Shown here one piece after another: positions 32,270 to 41,176 of a DNA stretch of 64,000 nucleotides (the first letter of the stretch is position 1; the number at the start of each line of letters is the position of its first letter). A model generated the notes under the pieces. The model searched no databases and was not told the DNA's origin. It saw nothing but the letters and a program-made list of their open reading frames with translations. The DNA comes from Frigoribacterium sp. PhB160. Its GTDB lineage: Bacteria; Actinomycetota; Actinomycetes; Actinomycetales; Microbacteriaceae. The translations under genes were made by a program, and so were the position numbers. The stretch is from the NCBI RefSeq assembly GCF_003751785.1, contig NZ_RKIE01000001.1:62001-126000 (forward strand), written 5' to 3'.

Positions 32270-35200
32270 CGGGTGGTCCCTCCGTCGCGGTGGTCGTGCC
32301 GAGGGTCCCGACGCCCGTGTTCGACCCGGGCCGCGACCCCGGCCGTGCCGGCCAGCAGCGCCAGCGTCCCGACGACGACGAGCGCCAGCGGCAGCCAGGC
32401 CGGGGCGAGGTCGGGCGGCGGAGTCCGCCCCGAGTCGACGACGAGGGGCAGCCCGGGGATCGTCAGCAGGTACGCGACCAGCCCCGCGACCCCGCCGAGC
32501 ACCGTCCCGACGGCCGGCGGCAGGAACACCTCGAGCCGCGTCGCCCGCCTCAGCCGCCCGCCCGGGATGCCCGCCGCCTCGAGGGCGGTCCGGTCGCGTC
32601 GTCGCGACGGCGCCGACACGACCCGGGCCGCGACGGTCGCCGCCAGCGTCAGCAGCAGCGCCGCGCCCCCGACGACCAGGGCCAACGAGGAGGCGCGGGT
32701 CGGCGCCGCGTGCCGGTAGCCGTCCGCCGTCGCCGCCAGGGTCGTGGTGGTGACGACCTCGATCCCCTCCCGTCGCAGGGCCGACACGACCCGCGCCTCC
32801 TCGTCGGCCGTCGTCGGGGCGAGCCAGACCTCGTGCTCCGACTGGGAGAGGGCCGGGTCGGTGACCCGGTCGAGCATCGCGAGGTCGACCAGGACGCCCT
32901 CGCCGCCGAGCCGCGGCAGCACCCAGGCGTGGCCGACGTCGGCGAGCAGCCGGGAGCTCAGGTCGGGCCCGATGCCGACGACCCCGCCGTCCACGCCGGC
33001 GAACGGCTCGACCGCGGTCCCCTCCGCGACGAGGGCGGGCAGCGGCTCGGGGGCGTCCCGCGGCGCGATCGACGCCGTGTCGCCGCCCTGCTCGTCGAGG
33101 AGGGTGAGCTCGAGCCCGGGGCGTCCGTCGGCGTCGAGGACGAGCGCGGTGGCCGGACGCGTCGGGTCGACGTCGTCGCCGACCCGGTCGTGCCAGCGGT
33201 CGGCCGCGAGCCAGCCCTCCGTCTCGTCGGCGCCCTGTCGGTCGGTCGAGACGCCCGTCACCGTCAGCGAGACGCCGAACGGCGGCGTCGTCGCGCGCGA
33301 GCTCGTCGCGCCCAGCCAGACGACGCGGCAGCCGGCTTCGCAGGGGAACCGCCCGGGCACGCTCGTGAGCGTGCCGTCGCGCGGCGAGCCGAGATCGACG
33401 GTGTGCCAGCCGTCGTCGGCCTGCACGACGAGGCGCAGGGAGACGTCGGCAAGGTCGGTGGGGAAGGCGTCGGTCGTCAGCCCGCTCGGCGCCGCGGTCG
33501 CCACGTCGGCGACGTCGAGCGAGACGCTCGAGCCCGTGAGGACGAACGAGTCGCCGGCGGGCGGCGAGAGCAGGTCGTGCAGGCGTTCGGCGGTGCCGGC
33601 GTCGCTCCAGGCGGGCGACCAGGCCGCCACCGCGCCGAGGCGCTCGGAGTCGACGGCGACGAGCCGCCCGACGCCGGTGCCGCGGGTGAAGACGTCGACC
33701 GCCATCGCTAGCCGGCCGTCGGGGTCGGCGGCCCGCACCGCCTCGACGAACGGCACGTCGCCGGGCACCGAGACCGAGAGCGCCGTGGCCGCCCCGACGG
33801 AGGCGCGGGCCCGGTCGACCTGGAGGCGGTCGGCCGTCGTCGCCACCTGCGTCGCCCAGCCGGCGACGGCCACCCCGAGGCAGACGAGCACGGCGGCGGT
33901 GAGCACCGAGGGCGCCCGGCCGAGGCGCCGCGTGACGAGCACGGCCGTCAGCGAGCGCGGCGGTCGGCGGGCGGACCGCGCCGCGAGCAGGGCCACGACG
34001 CGGAGGGCGACGACGCCGAGCAGCACGGCCACGAGGCTCGGGGCGAGGAGGGCGACGCCGGGGGCCGCGGCGGTGCCGGCGTCGGTCGTGCCGGTGCCGG
34101 TGCCGTCGCCCGCGCCGGTGCCGACGCCGCTCGTGGCCAGCGCGACGAGCACGGTGACCGTGACGAGCGCGAGCCCGGCCTGCACGGCGACGCCGACGCG
34201 GCCGAGGCGCTGGGGGTCGGCCTGCCGCGCGAGCAGCTGGTCGAGCGGCACCCGCGCCGATCGCAGGCTCGCGACGCCGAGCGCCGCCAGCGACCCGAGG
34301 AGCGCGAGGGAGGCGGCGCCTGCCACGAGCGGGCTGGTGGGCTCCACGGGCACCTGCGACCCGAGGCCGGAGCGGACGGCGACGACGGCCGCGCCCCAGC
34401 CCGCCAGCGCGCCGAGCACCGCGCCGACGAGCACGGCCAGCGCAGGCTCCGTGAAGACGGTCGCGAGCCACCGGGCACGGGAGAGCCCGCGCAGCCGCGC
34501 GAGGCCCCATTCCGCCGAGCGGACGCGGGCGAGGCGCTGCACGACGAGGGCGACGCCGAACCAGGCGAGCGCGAGGGCCTGCAGGGCGGTCGCCGCGGCG
34601 ATGACGGCGGCCGCGTCGGACTGCCGGTCGAAGCGCTCGAGCACCCCGGTCAGCCCGGTGCGGAGCTGCGCCCGGGCGGCGGCCCCGTCGGAGCCGAGGG
34701 TCGACTCCTCGATCGCCGCGACGTCCGCCCGCACGCCCACGACGTCGTCGAGCGCGAGGGGGCGGGTCGGCACGAGGGCGCCGTAGATCTTGGCCTGCAG
34801 TGCCAGCTCGTCGAAGCCGCCGCTCGTGACGACGAGGTCGTCGACGACGGGCACGTCGACGCTGACGGCTCGCGAGGGCGCCGCGAAGAACCGGCCGTCG
34901 CCCCGGCTCGCGTCGTAGCGGCCGGTCACGGTCAGCTCGACGGCGCCGTCGTCGGTACGGGCGACCAGGGTGTCGCCGACGGCCACGCCCTCGGTCGTCG
35001 CCGAGGCCATCACCTCGTCGTCGGCCGTGGGGCACCGGCCCTCGACGAGGTCGGTGTCGCCGCAGTCCTCCCGGTAGAGGCCCGCGACGCGGGCGCCGCC
35101 GGTCACGTCGGGAGCCGCCGTCGTCGACCAGGTGACCTGCGCGCCCGACTCGAGGGCGGTGACGGCCGGTCGCCACACGCCGCCGACCTCGACGTCGCCG

Positions 35201-35445
35201 ACGACGTCGCGGACGTTCGAGGTGCGGACCACGGCCGAGCCGTCCTCGGCCGCGGAGACGACGACGAGCGTCGTCTCGTCGACGTGCGAGGGGGCCGTCG
35301 CCTCGGCGAGCGACTGCTGCTCCACGGCGCGGAGCGTCATCGGCGCGAGCACCGAGACGAGCACGGCCAGCGCGGAGAGCACGACGAGCGACACGGCTCC
35401 CGCCGGTCGGCGGAGCACGCTCGTGACCCAGGAAGGACGAGCCAC
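32266..35445 (-). CDS. FtsX/MacB-type ABC permease (operon 2)
   Basis: 1059 residues. Helix 1 at about 17-38, extracytoplasmic domain (about 40-270), helices near 275-520, second extracytoplasmic domain (about 545-890) with CEAGC and other features, then helices to about 1040. A single permease chain with duplicated halves, served by two non-equivalent ATPases. GTG 35445 is chosen over GTG 35451 because the GAGGAGG ribosome site would abut the latter. First gene of a three-gene minus-strand operon with ATGA/GTGGCTGA overlaps. Substrate unknown. Confidence 0.85.
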   Translation of the reverse strand: MARPSWVTSVLRRPAGAVSLVVLSALAVLVSVLAPMTLRAVEQQSLAEATAPSHVDETTLVVVSAAEDGSAVVRTSNVRDVVGDVEVGGVWRPAVTALESGAQVTWSTTAAPDVTGGARVAGLYREDCGDTDLVEGRCPTADDEVMASATTEGVAVGDTLVARTDDGAVELTVTGRYDASRGDGRFFAAPSRAVSVDVPVVDDLVVTSGGFDELALQAKIYGALVPTRPLALDDVVGVRADVAAIEESTLGSDGAAARAQLRTGLTGVLERFDRQSDAAAVIAAATALQALALAWFGVALVVQRLARVRSAEWGLARLRGLSRARWLATVFTEPALAVLVGAVLGALAGWGAAVVAVRSGLGSQVPVEPTSPLVAGAASLALLGSLAALGVASLRSARVPLDQLLARQADPQRLGRVGVAVQAGLALVTVTVLVALATSGVGTGAGDGTGTGTTDAGTAAAPGVALLAPSLVAVLLGVVALRVVALLAARSARRPPRSLTAVLVTRRLGRAPSVLTAAVLVCLGVAVAGWATQVATTADRLQVDRARASVGAATALSVSVPGDVPFVEAVRAADPDGRLAMAVDVFTRGTGVGRLVAVDSERLGAVAAWSPAWSDAGTAERLHDLLSPPAGDSFVLTGSSVSLDVADVATAAPSGLTTDAFPTDLADVSLRLVVQADDGWHTVDLGSPRDGTLTSVPGRFPCEAGCRVVWLGATSSRATTPPFGVSLTVTGVSTDRQGADETEGWLAADRWHDRVGDDVDPTRPATALVLDADGRPGLELTLLDEQGGDTASIAPRDAPEPLPALVAEGTAVEPFAGVDGGVVGIGPDLSSRLLADVGHAWVLPRLGGEGVLVDLAMLDRVTDPALSQSEHEVWLAPTTADEEARVVSALRREGIEVVTTTTLAATADGYRHAAPTRASSLALVVGGAALLLTLAATVAARVVSAPSRRRDRTALEAAGIPGGRLRRATRLEVFLPPAVGTVLGGVAGLVAYLLTIPGLPLVVDSGRTPPPDLAPAWLPLALVVVGTLALLAGTAGVAARVEHGRRDPRHDHRDGGTTR

Positions 35446-35477
35446 CGGCACCTCCTCGTGCGGTCGTGGACGAGCCG

Positions 35478-35483
35478 ACCCTA
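35478..35483 (-). promoter_or_regulatory. -10 box TAGGGT of operon 2
   Basis: Minus-strand TAGGGT about 33 bases before GTG 35445; GAGGAGG ribosome site follows. Divergent from the 35553 gene. Confidence 0.5.
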
Positions 35484-35552
35484 TCGGCGAACGGCGCCTC
35501 CGCCCGGCTCGGCCCGGGCCACGGCGGGCCGCCGCCTGCGAGACTCGGGGGC

Positions 35553-36575
35553 ATGCCCGTCCACGGTTCCCCCCTGCAGCGCCTCGGCTTCCTCACGATC
35601 GGGTCGTTCGACCCCGCCTCGCCGGCCGGCGGGCACGAGGACACCCTCCGCGTCATCGAGCGCGGCGAGGAGCTCGGCCTCGACAGCGCGTGGCTGCGCC
35701 ACCGCCACCTGCAGCCCGGCATCTCGTCTCCCGTCGCGATCATGGCCGCGGCGTCGCAGCGCACGAGCCGCATCGAGCTCGGCACCGCGGTGACGCCGAT
35801 CGGGGCCGAGAACCCGTTCCGGCTCGCGGAGGACCTCGGCACGGTCGACGTGCTCCTCGGCGGTCGCCTGAACCCCGGCTTCTCCGCGGGCACGCCGATG
35901 AACTTCGACCTCTACCGCGACGCGATCTACCCCGACACGCTCGAGCACGAGGACCTCGGCTACGACCGCCTCCTCCGCCTCCGCGACCTCGTGCGCGGCG
36001 ACGTCGTCAGCGCGTCGCCGGGCACGCGGGGCATCGAGCAGTTCAGCGACGTCGTGCAGCCGCACAGCCCCGGCCTGGTCGACCGCCTCTGGTGCGGCGT
36101 CGGGAGCACCCGGTCGGCCGTCTGGGCGGGCGAGAACGGGTTCCACCTGCTGGCGTCGAGCGTCACGAAGGCCGAGCACGGCACCGACTTCGCGGCGAAC
36201 CAGCGCGCCCAGATCGACGCGTACCGCGACGCGCACGCGGACGGCTCCTCCGCCCGGGTCTCGCAGGGGCTCGTCGTCGTGCCGACCGACTCGGCCACGC
36301 CCGAGCAGCGTGCCCGCTACGCCGCGTACGCCGAGTCGCGCGCCGGCCGGGTGGGCGTGCCGCAGGGCCCCGGGCAGCTGCTCTTCGCGGCCGACCTCGT
36401 CGGCACCTCGGCGGAGATCGCCGACGCCCTGCACGCCGACCCCGCCTACCAGGCCGTCGACGAGGTGGCCTTCGCGCTGCCCTTCGCCCTCGAGCCCGAC
36501 GACTACGCGCAGATCCTCACCGACCTCGCCGAGCACCTCGGCCCCGAGCTCGGCTGGTCGCCCACGCCGGCCTGA
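35553..36575 (+). CDS. LLM-class flavin-dependent oxidoreductase
   Basis: 340 residues with the luciferase-like TIM-barrel pattern: RLGFLTIGSFDP, LDSAWLRHRHLQPGISSP, TSRIELGTAVTPIGAENPFRLAEDLGTVDVL (ends only: TSRIEL, GTVDVL), GGRLNPGFSAG, then LWCGVGSTRSAVWAGENGF. Such enzymes use FMN (or F420) to oxidise or mono-oxygenate small molecules; the substrate is not evident. ATG 35553 is 7 bases after GAGACT (35540-35545), the same GCGAGACTCGGGGG context seen before CorA 12656, which suggests leaderless transcription. Confidence 0.85.
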   Translation: MPVHGSPLQRLGFLTIGSFDPASPAGGHEDTLRVIERGEELGLDSAWLRHRHLQPGISSPVAIMAAASQRTSRIELGTAVTPIGAENPFRLAEDLGTVDVLLGGRLNPGFSAGTPMNFDLYRDAIYPDTLEHEDLGYDRLLRLRDLVRGDVVSASPGTRGIEQFSDVVQPHSPGLVDRLWCGVGSTRSAVWAGENGFHLLASSVTKAEHGTDFAANQRAQIDAYRDAHADGSSARVSQGLVVVPTDSATPEQRARYAAYAESRAGRVGVPQGPGQLLFAADLVGTSAEIADALHADPAYQAVDEVAFALPFALEPDDYAQILTDLAEHLGPELGWSPTPA

Positions 36576-36621
36576 CCCGCCCCCGCCGCGGCCACCCCCG
36601 CGGCAACCGGCGCCGCTCCCG

Positions 36622-37413
36622 TCAGCCCTCCCCGCCGCCGTGCACCACGCGCTCGAGCAGCTCGAGGTCGATGCCGACGTGGGCGCGGGCGAGGCGGGCC
36701 GCCTCGGCCGCACGCCCGTCGTCGATCGCGGCGACGATCGCCTCGTGCTCGGCGAGCGCACGCAGCTCCATCTCGCGCATGCCGTCGGGTCCTCCCCAGA
36801 CGTGGGCGGGCGCGGCGATGCTGACCCGCGCCTCCAGCTCGAGGAGGACGTCGCGCAGGGTCGCGTTGTGCGCCGCCGCGGCGATCGCCACGTGCAGCAG
36901 CTCGTCGGCCTTCTGCGACGCGAGGCCCGAGTCGGCGGCGCGGTAGGCCTCGAGGCGCTCGCGCAGCACGACGACGTCGGCGTCGGTGCGGTTCTCGGCG
37001 GCGGCCTCGGCGACGGTGCCGTGCAGCCGGCCGATCGCCTCGCTCGTGTCGCGGAGGTCGCTCCAGCGCGCCGCGAGCGTGCGCCGCGCGACGGCCGTCG
37101 CCGTGCCGCCGTCGGGCGCGAGGACGAACGAGCCGCCGCCGCGCCCCCGCTGGGTCTCGATCAGGCCGTGCTCGACGAGGCGGGCCAGCGCCTGCCGCAC
37201 CGTCATGCGCCCGACGCGCAGCGACGCCGCGAGCTCGCGCTCGGCGGGCAGCCGCTGACCGGGCAGGTACTCGCCGGTGGCGATGGCCGTGACGAGCCGG
37301 TCGGTGATGTCGTCGGCGCGGGTCGTGGTCTCGAGCGGGGCGTGCAGGGCTCCCGAAGCGGGGGAGGCGCCCGTCGCCTCGACGGGACCGGCGGCGGCCT
37401 CGCTCGTCGTCAT
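36622..37413 (-). CDS. GntR-family (FadR-like) regulator
   Basis: 263 residues. Winged helix at about 35-100: DRLVTAIATGEYLPGQRLPAERELAASLRVGRMTVRQALARL (quoted by ends, DRLVTA and RQALARL), then QRGRGGGSFV. The C-terminal all-helical FCD domain has metal-type residues (His in ELLHVAIAAAAHN, LAEHEAIVAAI). FadR-like members sense organic acids or amino acids and repress nearby genes. The divergent gap holds a 23-bp inverted repeat covering the promoter of the hydrolase at 37507, so this is very likely its local repressor. GGGAGGGA ribosome site before ATG 37413. Confidence 0.9.
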   Translation of the reverse strand: MTTSEAAAGPVEATGASPASGALHAPLETTTRADDITDRLVTAIATGEYLPGQRLPAERELAASLRVGRMTVRQALARLVEHGLIETQRGRGGGSFVLAPDGGTATAVARRTLAARWSDLRDTSEAIGRLHGTVAEAAAENRTDADVVVLRERLEAYRAADSGLASQKADELLHVAIAAAAHNATLRDVLLELEARVSIAAPAHVWGGPDGMREMELRALAEHEAIVAAIDDGRAAEAARLARAHVGIDLELLERVVHGGGEG

Positions 37414-37463
37414 CCGTCCCTCCCCAGCCCCTCGTCGTGTTACACCCACGTTAAGTCACGCAG

Positions 37464-37486
37464 AAAGGTCTTGGCACGAGACCTTT
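37464..37486. promoter_or_regulatory. Likely GntR operator, 8-bp perfect arms
   Basis: AAAGGTCT - 7 bases - AGACCTTT. The centre contains TTGGCA, the -35 of the hydrolase promoter, so binding would block it. It is the least GC-rich spot in the region. Confidence 0.7.
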
Positions 37487-37499
37487 GCGGGTGCATGCT
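37471..37499 (+). promoter_or_regulatory. Promoter of the 37507 hydrolase gene
   Basis: TTGGCA (37471-37476), 17-base spacer, CATGCT (37494-37499), then seven bases to ATG 37507, so probably leaderless. Overlaps the GntR operator. Confidence 0.55.
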
Positions 37500-37506
37500 C
37501 TCTCGC

Positions 37507-38448
37507 ATGTCCACGAGCACCGAGTCCTCCCTCCCGTTCCGCGACGGCCAGACGTGGTTCCAGGTGACCACGCCCGACGAGCCGCGCGACGGCGCGCTGC
37601 CCCTCGTCGTGCTGCACGGCGGCCCCGGCATGGCCCACGACTACCTCCGCAACCTCACGGCCCTCGCCGACGAGACCGGCCGCACCGTCGTCCACTACGA
37701 CCAGTTCGGCTGCGGCCGCAGCAGCCACCGGCCCGACGCCCCCGTCGAGACCTGGGGCGCCCCGCTCTTCGTCGCCGAGTTCGAGGCGCTCGTGGCGCAC
37801 CTCGGCCTCGAGCGGTTCCACGTGCTGGGCCAGTCGTGGGGCGGCATGCTCGGCGCCGAGATCGCCGTGCGGCAGCCCGCCGGCCTCGCGAGCCTCGCGA
37901 TCTGCAACTCGCCGGCCTCCATGCAGCTCTGGGTCGAGGGCGCCGCCGAGCTGCGCGCGCTGCTGCCGACCGAGACGCAGGAGGCGCTGCAGCGTCACGA
38001 GGACGCCGGCACCACCACCGACCCCGAGTACCTCGCCGCCACCCAGGTCTTCTACGAGCGCCACGTCTGCCGCGTCGTGCCCATGCCCCAGGACTTCGTC
38101 GACAGCGAGGAGCAGATGGAGGCCGAGCCCACCGTCTACCACACGATGAACGGGCCGAACGAGTTCCACGTCATCGGCACGATGCGCGACTGGACCGTCG
38201 TCGACCGCCTGCCGCGCGTGAGCGCCCCGACGCTCGTCGTCGCCGGCGAGCACGACGAGGCGACGCCCGCCACGTGGCAGCCCTTCGTCGACGGCATCGC
38301 CGACGTGCGCAGCCACGTCTTCGCCGGCGCCAGCCACTGCAGCCACCTCGAGCAGCCGGAGGAGTTCCGCCGCGTCGTCGGCGAGTTCTTCGCGGCGCAC
38401 GACGCCACGACCCCCACCGACTCGACCCCCGCCGACCTGGCCCCCTGA
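37507..38448 (+). CDS. Proline iminopeptidase-family alpha/beta hydrolase
   Basis: 313 residues, S33 peptidase length. HGGPGMAHDYL is the oxyanion motif, GQSWGGMLG the nucleophile elbow with catalytic Ser, VAGEHDEATP gives Asp and GASHCSHLEQP the His. A lid region of Trp- and Glu-rich sequence follows the elbow. The family removes N-terminal Pro or hydrolyses small amides and amino-acid esters. First gene after the GntR operator; it ends before a terminator, with an APC permease next. A substrate entering through that permease is plausible. ATG 37495 (four codons upstream) is possible but lies inside the -10. Confidence 0.85.
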   Translation: MSTSTESSLPFRDGQTWFQVTTPDEPRDGALPLVVLHGGPGMAHDYLRNLTALADETGRTVVHYDQFGCGRSSHRPDAPVETWGAPLFVAEFEALVAHLGLERFHVLGQSWGGMLGAEIAVRQPAGLASLAICNSPASMQLWVEGAAELRALLPTETQEALQRHEDAGTTTDPEYLAATQVFYERHVCRVVPMPQDFVDSEEQMEAEPTVYHTMNGPNEFHVIGTMRDWTVVDRLPRVSAPTLVVAGEHDEATPATWQPFVDGIADVRSHVFAGASHCSHLEQPEEFRRVVGEFFAAHDATTPTDSTPADLAP

Positions 38449-38450
38449 CC

Positions 38451-38489
38451 GGCGCGGGTCGCGCTCCCTGAACCGACGCGACCCGCGCC
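38451..38489 (+). terminator. 13-bp perfect hairpin after the hydrolase gene
   Basis: Arms GGCGCGGGTCGCG (38451-38463) and CGCGACCCGCGCC (38477-38489), 13-base loop. Built on the dispersed motif. The rest of the gap to 38578 is C-rich with no other signal. Confidence 0.7.
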
Positions 38490-38578
38490 TCCCGCACGAC
38501 CGCCCCACCGCACCTCTCCTGCGGCACCCCCACCGCACCTCCTCGTCGTTCCCCCGCCTCGACCCGAGAAGAGACACC

Positions 38579-40033
38579 ATGTCCGAGAAGACCGCGTCAC
38601 CCGAGCTGAGCAACCAGCAGCAGCTCGAGCAGTACGGCTACACGCAACAGCTGAAGCGGTCGGTCTCGACCGGCGACCTGCTCATCTACGGCCTCATCTT
38701 CATGGTGCCGATCGCGCCGTGGGCGATCTTCGGCACCGTCTACAACGCCTCCTCGGGCATGGTGCCGCTGGTCTACCTCGTGGGCCTCGTCGCGATGATC
38801 TTCACGGCGCTCGCCTACGCGCAGATGGCGAAGTCGATCCCGCTGGCGGGCTCGGTCTTCTCCTACGTCGGGCGCGGAATCCACCCGATCGCCGGGTTCT
38901 TCGCGGGCTGGGCGATCCTGCTCGACTACCTGCTCGTGCCGACGCTGCTCTACGTCTTCGCGGCCGAGTCGATGATCGGCATCTTCCCGGGCACCGCCCG
39001 CTGGATGTGGGCGCTCATCTTCGTCGCGATCAACACCGCGGTGAACCTGCTCGGCATCAGCTCGATCAAGCTGATGAACCGGGTCTTCCTCGTGATCGAG
39101 GTCGTCTTCATCGTGATCTTCGTCATCATCGCGGTCACGGCCCTCAACGGCGGCACGATCCCCGGCGCCGAGTTCACCACCGACCCGGTCTGGGACTCCA
39201 GCAAGGTCACCGCGCCCCTGATCGCCTCGGCGCTGTCGATCGCCGTGCTGAGCTTCCTGGGCTTCGACGGCATCTCGACCCTCGCGGAGGAGAGCACCGG
39301 CAAGCGCGGCGGAGCGGGCAAGGCCATGATCATCGCCCTCTTCATCGTCGCCTTCTGCTTCGTGCTGCAGACCTGGCTCGCCAGCGCGCTCGCCGCGGGC
39401 CGCGACTCGTTCCCCGAGGGCGAGGCGGGCAACGCGTTCTTCGAGCTGGTCCGCGAGGCGTCGAACAGCGGCTGGGCGACGGCGTTCTTCGTCGTCAACG
39501 TGCTCGCCGTCGGCATCGCCAACGCCATGGCCGCCCAGGCCGCGACGTCGCGCCTGCTGTTCTCGATGAGCCGTGACGGGCAGCTGCCGAGATTCCTCTC
39601 GACGATCAACGCGCGCCAGGTGCCGCAGGCCGCGATCCTCGTCGTGTCCGCGCTCTCGGCGGTGCTCGTGCTCTTCTTCGTCGGCCAGATCGACGTGATC
39701 TCGTCCCTCGTCAACTTCGGGGCGCTGTTCGGCTTCATGCTGCTGCACGTGTCGGTCGTCGTGCACTACGTCGTCAAGAAGAAGTCGCGCAACTGGCTGC
39801 TGCACATCGTGGTGCCGGTGATCGGGTTCCTCATCATCGGCTACGTGCTGGTGAACGCGGCCCCCGAGGCGAAGATCGGCGGCCTGGTCTGGCTCGTCGT
39901 CGGGGCCGGCGTCTTCCTCTACTACCGCAGCCGGGGAGGCGCGGCCCCCACCCTCGGACAGGCCGCCGACGGCGAGGCGGTCACCGCCGCCCCCGCCGCC
40001 CCCGCGGCCGACAGCGAACGGCACGACGCGTGA
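38579..40033 (+). CDS. APC-superfamily amino acid permease
   Basis: 484 residues, twelve predicted helices beginning DLLIYGLIFMVPIAPWAIFG. Helix 1 and helix 6 unwinding regions (SGMVPLVY; FLGFDGISTLAEES, which is the family motif) are conserved. Cytoplasmic C-terminal tail is Ala-rich. Resembles the AAT/putrescine-importer branch; specificity cannot be read. Stop is shared with the GTG start of the acetamidase gene (GTGA), so the two are co-translated. Confidence 0.9.
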   Translation: MSEKTASPELSNQQQLEQYGYTQQLKRSVSTGDLLIYGLIFMVPIAPWAIFGTVYNASSGMVPLVYLVGLVAMIFTALAYAQMAKSIPLAGSVFSYVGRGIHPIAGFFAGWAILLDYLLVPTLLYVFAAESMIGIFPGTARWMWALIFVAINTAVNLLGISSIKLMNRVFLVIEVVFIVIFVIIAVTALNGGTIPGAEFTTDPVWDSSKVTAPLIASALSIAVLSFLGFDGISTLAEESTGKRGGAGKAMIIALFIVAFCFVLQTWLASALAAGRDSFPEGEAGNAFFELVREASNSGWATAFFVVNVLAVGIANAMAAQAATSRLLFSMSRDGQLPRFLSTINARQVPQAAILVVSALSAVLVLFFVGQIDVISSLVNFGALFGFMLLHVSVVVHYVVKKKSRNWLLHIVVPVIGFLIIGYVLVNAAPEAKIGGLVWLVVGAGVFLYYRSRGGAAPTLGQAADGEAVTAAPAAPAADSERHDA

Positions 40034-41052
40034 GCGGGGTCGAGGCGGGCGCCCCGGGTGCCGCAGGCTCCGGTGGCGGGGCGGCCCGCGCCTCCTCGTC
40101 GGGTGCGGGCGCGGGTGCGGGTCTCGAGGGCGTCGACCACCTCCTCGGCAACGAGCTGGGCCGGCCGGGCTTCAGCGCCGCGGTCGAGCCCGTGCTGCGC
40201 ATCACGCCCGGCACCGGCGAGACGATCGGCTTCGAGACGAGCGACGCGGTCTACGCCGAGCTGCACGACCACCACGACCTCGCGGCGCTGTCGGTGCCGA
40301 TCAACCCCGTCACCGGACCGGTCTTCGTCGAGGGCGCGATGCCCGGCGACGCGCTCGCCGTGACGGTGCACGACATCCGGCTGGTCGACCACGGCTGGTC
40401 GGTGAGCCTGCCCGGCTCGGGGGCCCTGCAGCACGTGATGGGCGACGAGATGTTCACCCGACGCGTGCCGATCGACGCCGAGGGCGTGCACGTGACCGAC
40501 CGGCACGTCTTCGCACCGCGTCCGATGATCGGCTGCATGGGCACCGCTCCCGCGGAGGGCGAGAACTCGACGATCATGCCCGCCTACCCCCAGGGCGGCA
40601 ACATGGACGTCACCGAGAACGCCATCGGCTCGACCGTCTACCTGCCCGTCATTGTCGAGGGCGCGTACCTGTCGATCGGCGACGTGCACGCGATCATGGC
40701 CGAGGGCGAGTCGTCGTTCGTGGCGATCGAGGCGCAGGGCACCGCGGTCGTGTCGATCGACCTGGTGAAGGGCGCGGGCCTGCGGGCGCCGCGCATCGAG
40801 ACCGCCGACGACTGGATCTTCGTCGGCCTCGGCGACCCCGTGCAGGAGAGCGTCCGGCGCGGGTACGAGGACGCGTTCTCGTTCCTCGTCGACGACCACG
40901 GCTGGACGCGGGGCGACGCCTACGCCGTGCTCAGCGCGGTCGGGCACTCGCGGCTGGGCGGGCCGACGGGGTCGGTCGCGCCCGACCCGCTGCACCCGTT
41001 CGCGGCGGTGGGGGCCGTGACGCTGCACCGCGTGCCGAAGTCGGTGCTGTAG
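40030..41052 (+). CDS. Acetamidase/formamidase-family protein
   Basis: 340 residues. The first 30 are a Gly/Ala/Ser low-complexity head; the rest is the FmdA/AmdA fold: EPVLRITPGTGETIGFET, NPVTGPVFVEGAMPGDALAV, PRPMIGCMGTAPAEGE, PQGGNMD, VYLPVIVEGAYLSIGDVHAIMAEGE (ends: VYLPVI, IMAEGE). These are metal-dependent amidases acting on short amides. GTG start overlaps the permease stop, linking uptake to hydrolysis. Confidence 0.88.
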   Translation: MSGVEAGAPGAAGSGGGAARASSSGAGAGAGLEGVDHLLGNELGRPGFSAAVEPVLRITPGTGETIGFETSDAVYAELHDHHDLAALSVPINPVTGPVFVEGAMPGDALAVTVHDIRLVDHGWSVSLPGSGALQHVMGDEMFTRRVPIDAEGVHVTDRHVFAPRPMIGCMGTAPAEGENSTIMPAYPQGGNMDVTENAIGSTVYLPVIVEGAYLSIGDVHAIMAEGESSFVAIEAQGTAVVSIDLVKGAGLRAPRIETADDWIFVGLGDPVQESVRRGYEDAFSFLVDDHGWTRGDAYAVLSAVGHSRLGGPTGSVAPDPLHPFAAVGAVTLHRVPKSVL

Positions 41053-41078
41053 CCGCGCCTCCTGCGGCGGAGGCGCGG
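41053..41078 (+). terminator. 10-bp hairpin after the acetamidase gene
   Basis: CCGCGCCTCC (41053-41062) and GGAGGCGCGG (41069-41078), directly after the stop codon; arms are the dispersed motif in both orientations. Confidence 0.7.
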
Positions 41079-41089
41079 GGTGCTCGGGC

Positions 41090-41133
41090 GCCCCGGTGCC
41101 GGCGGAGAGACGCCCCGGTGCCGGCGGAGAGAC
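41090..41133. repeat. 22-bp perfect tandem duplication
   Basis: Units 41090-41111 and 41112-41133 are identical (GCCCCGGTGCCGGCGGAGAG AC). In the convergent gap before the M20 gene. Confidence 0.85.
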
Positions 41134-41176
41134 GTGCCGGTGCCGCCGGTCCAGGCCGGAGGCGCGGGGTGCGTCC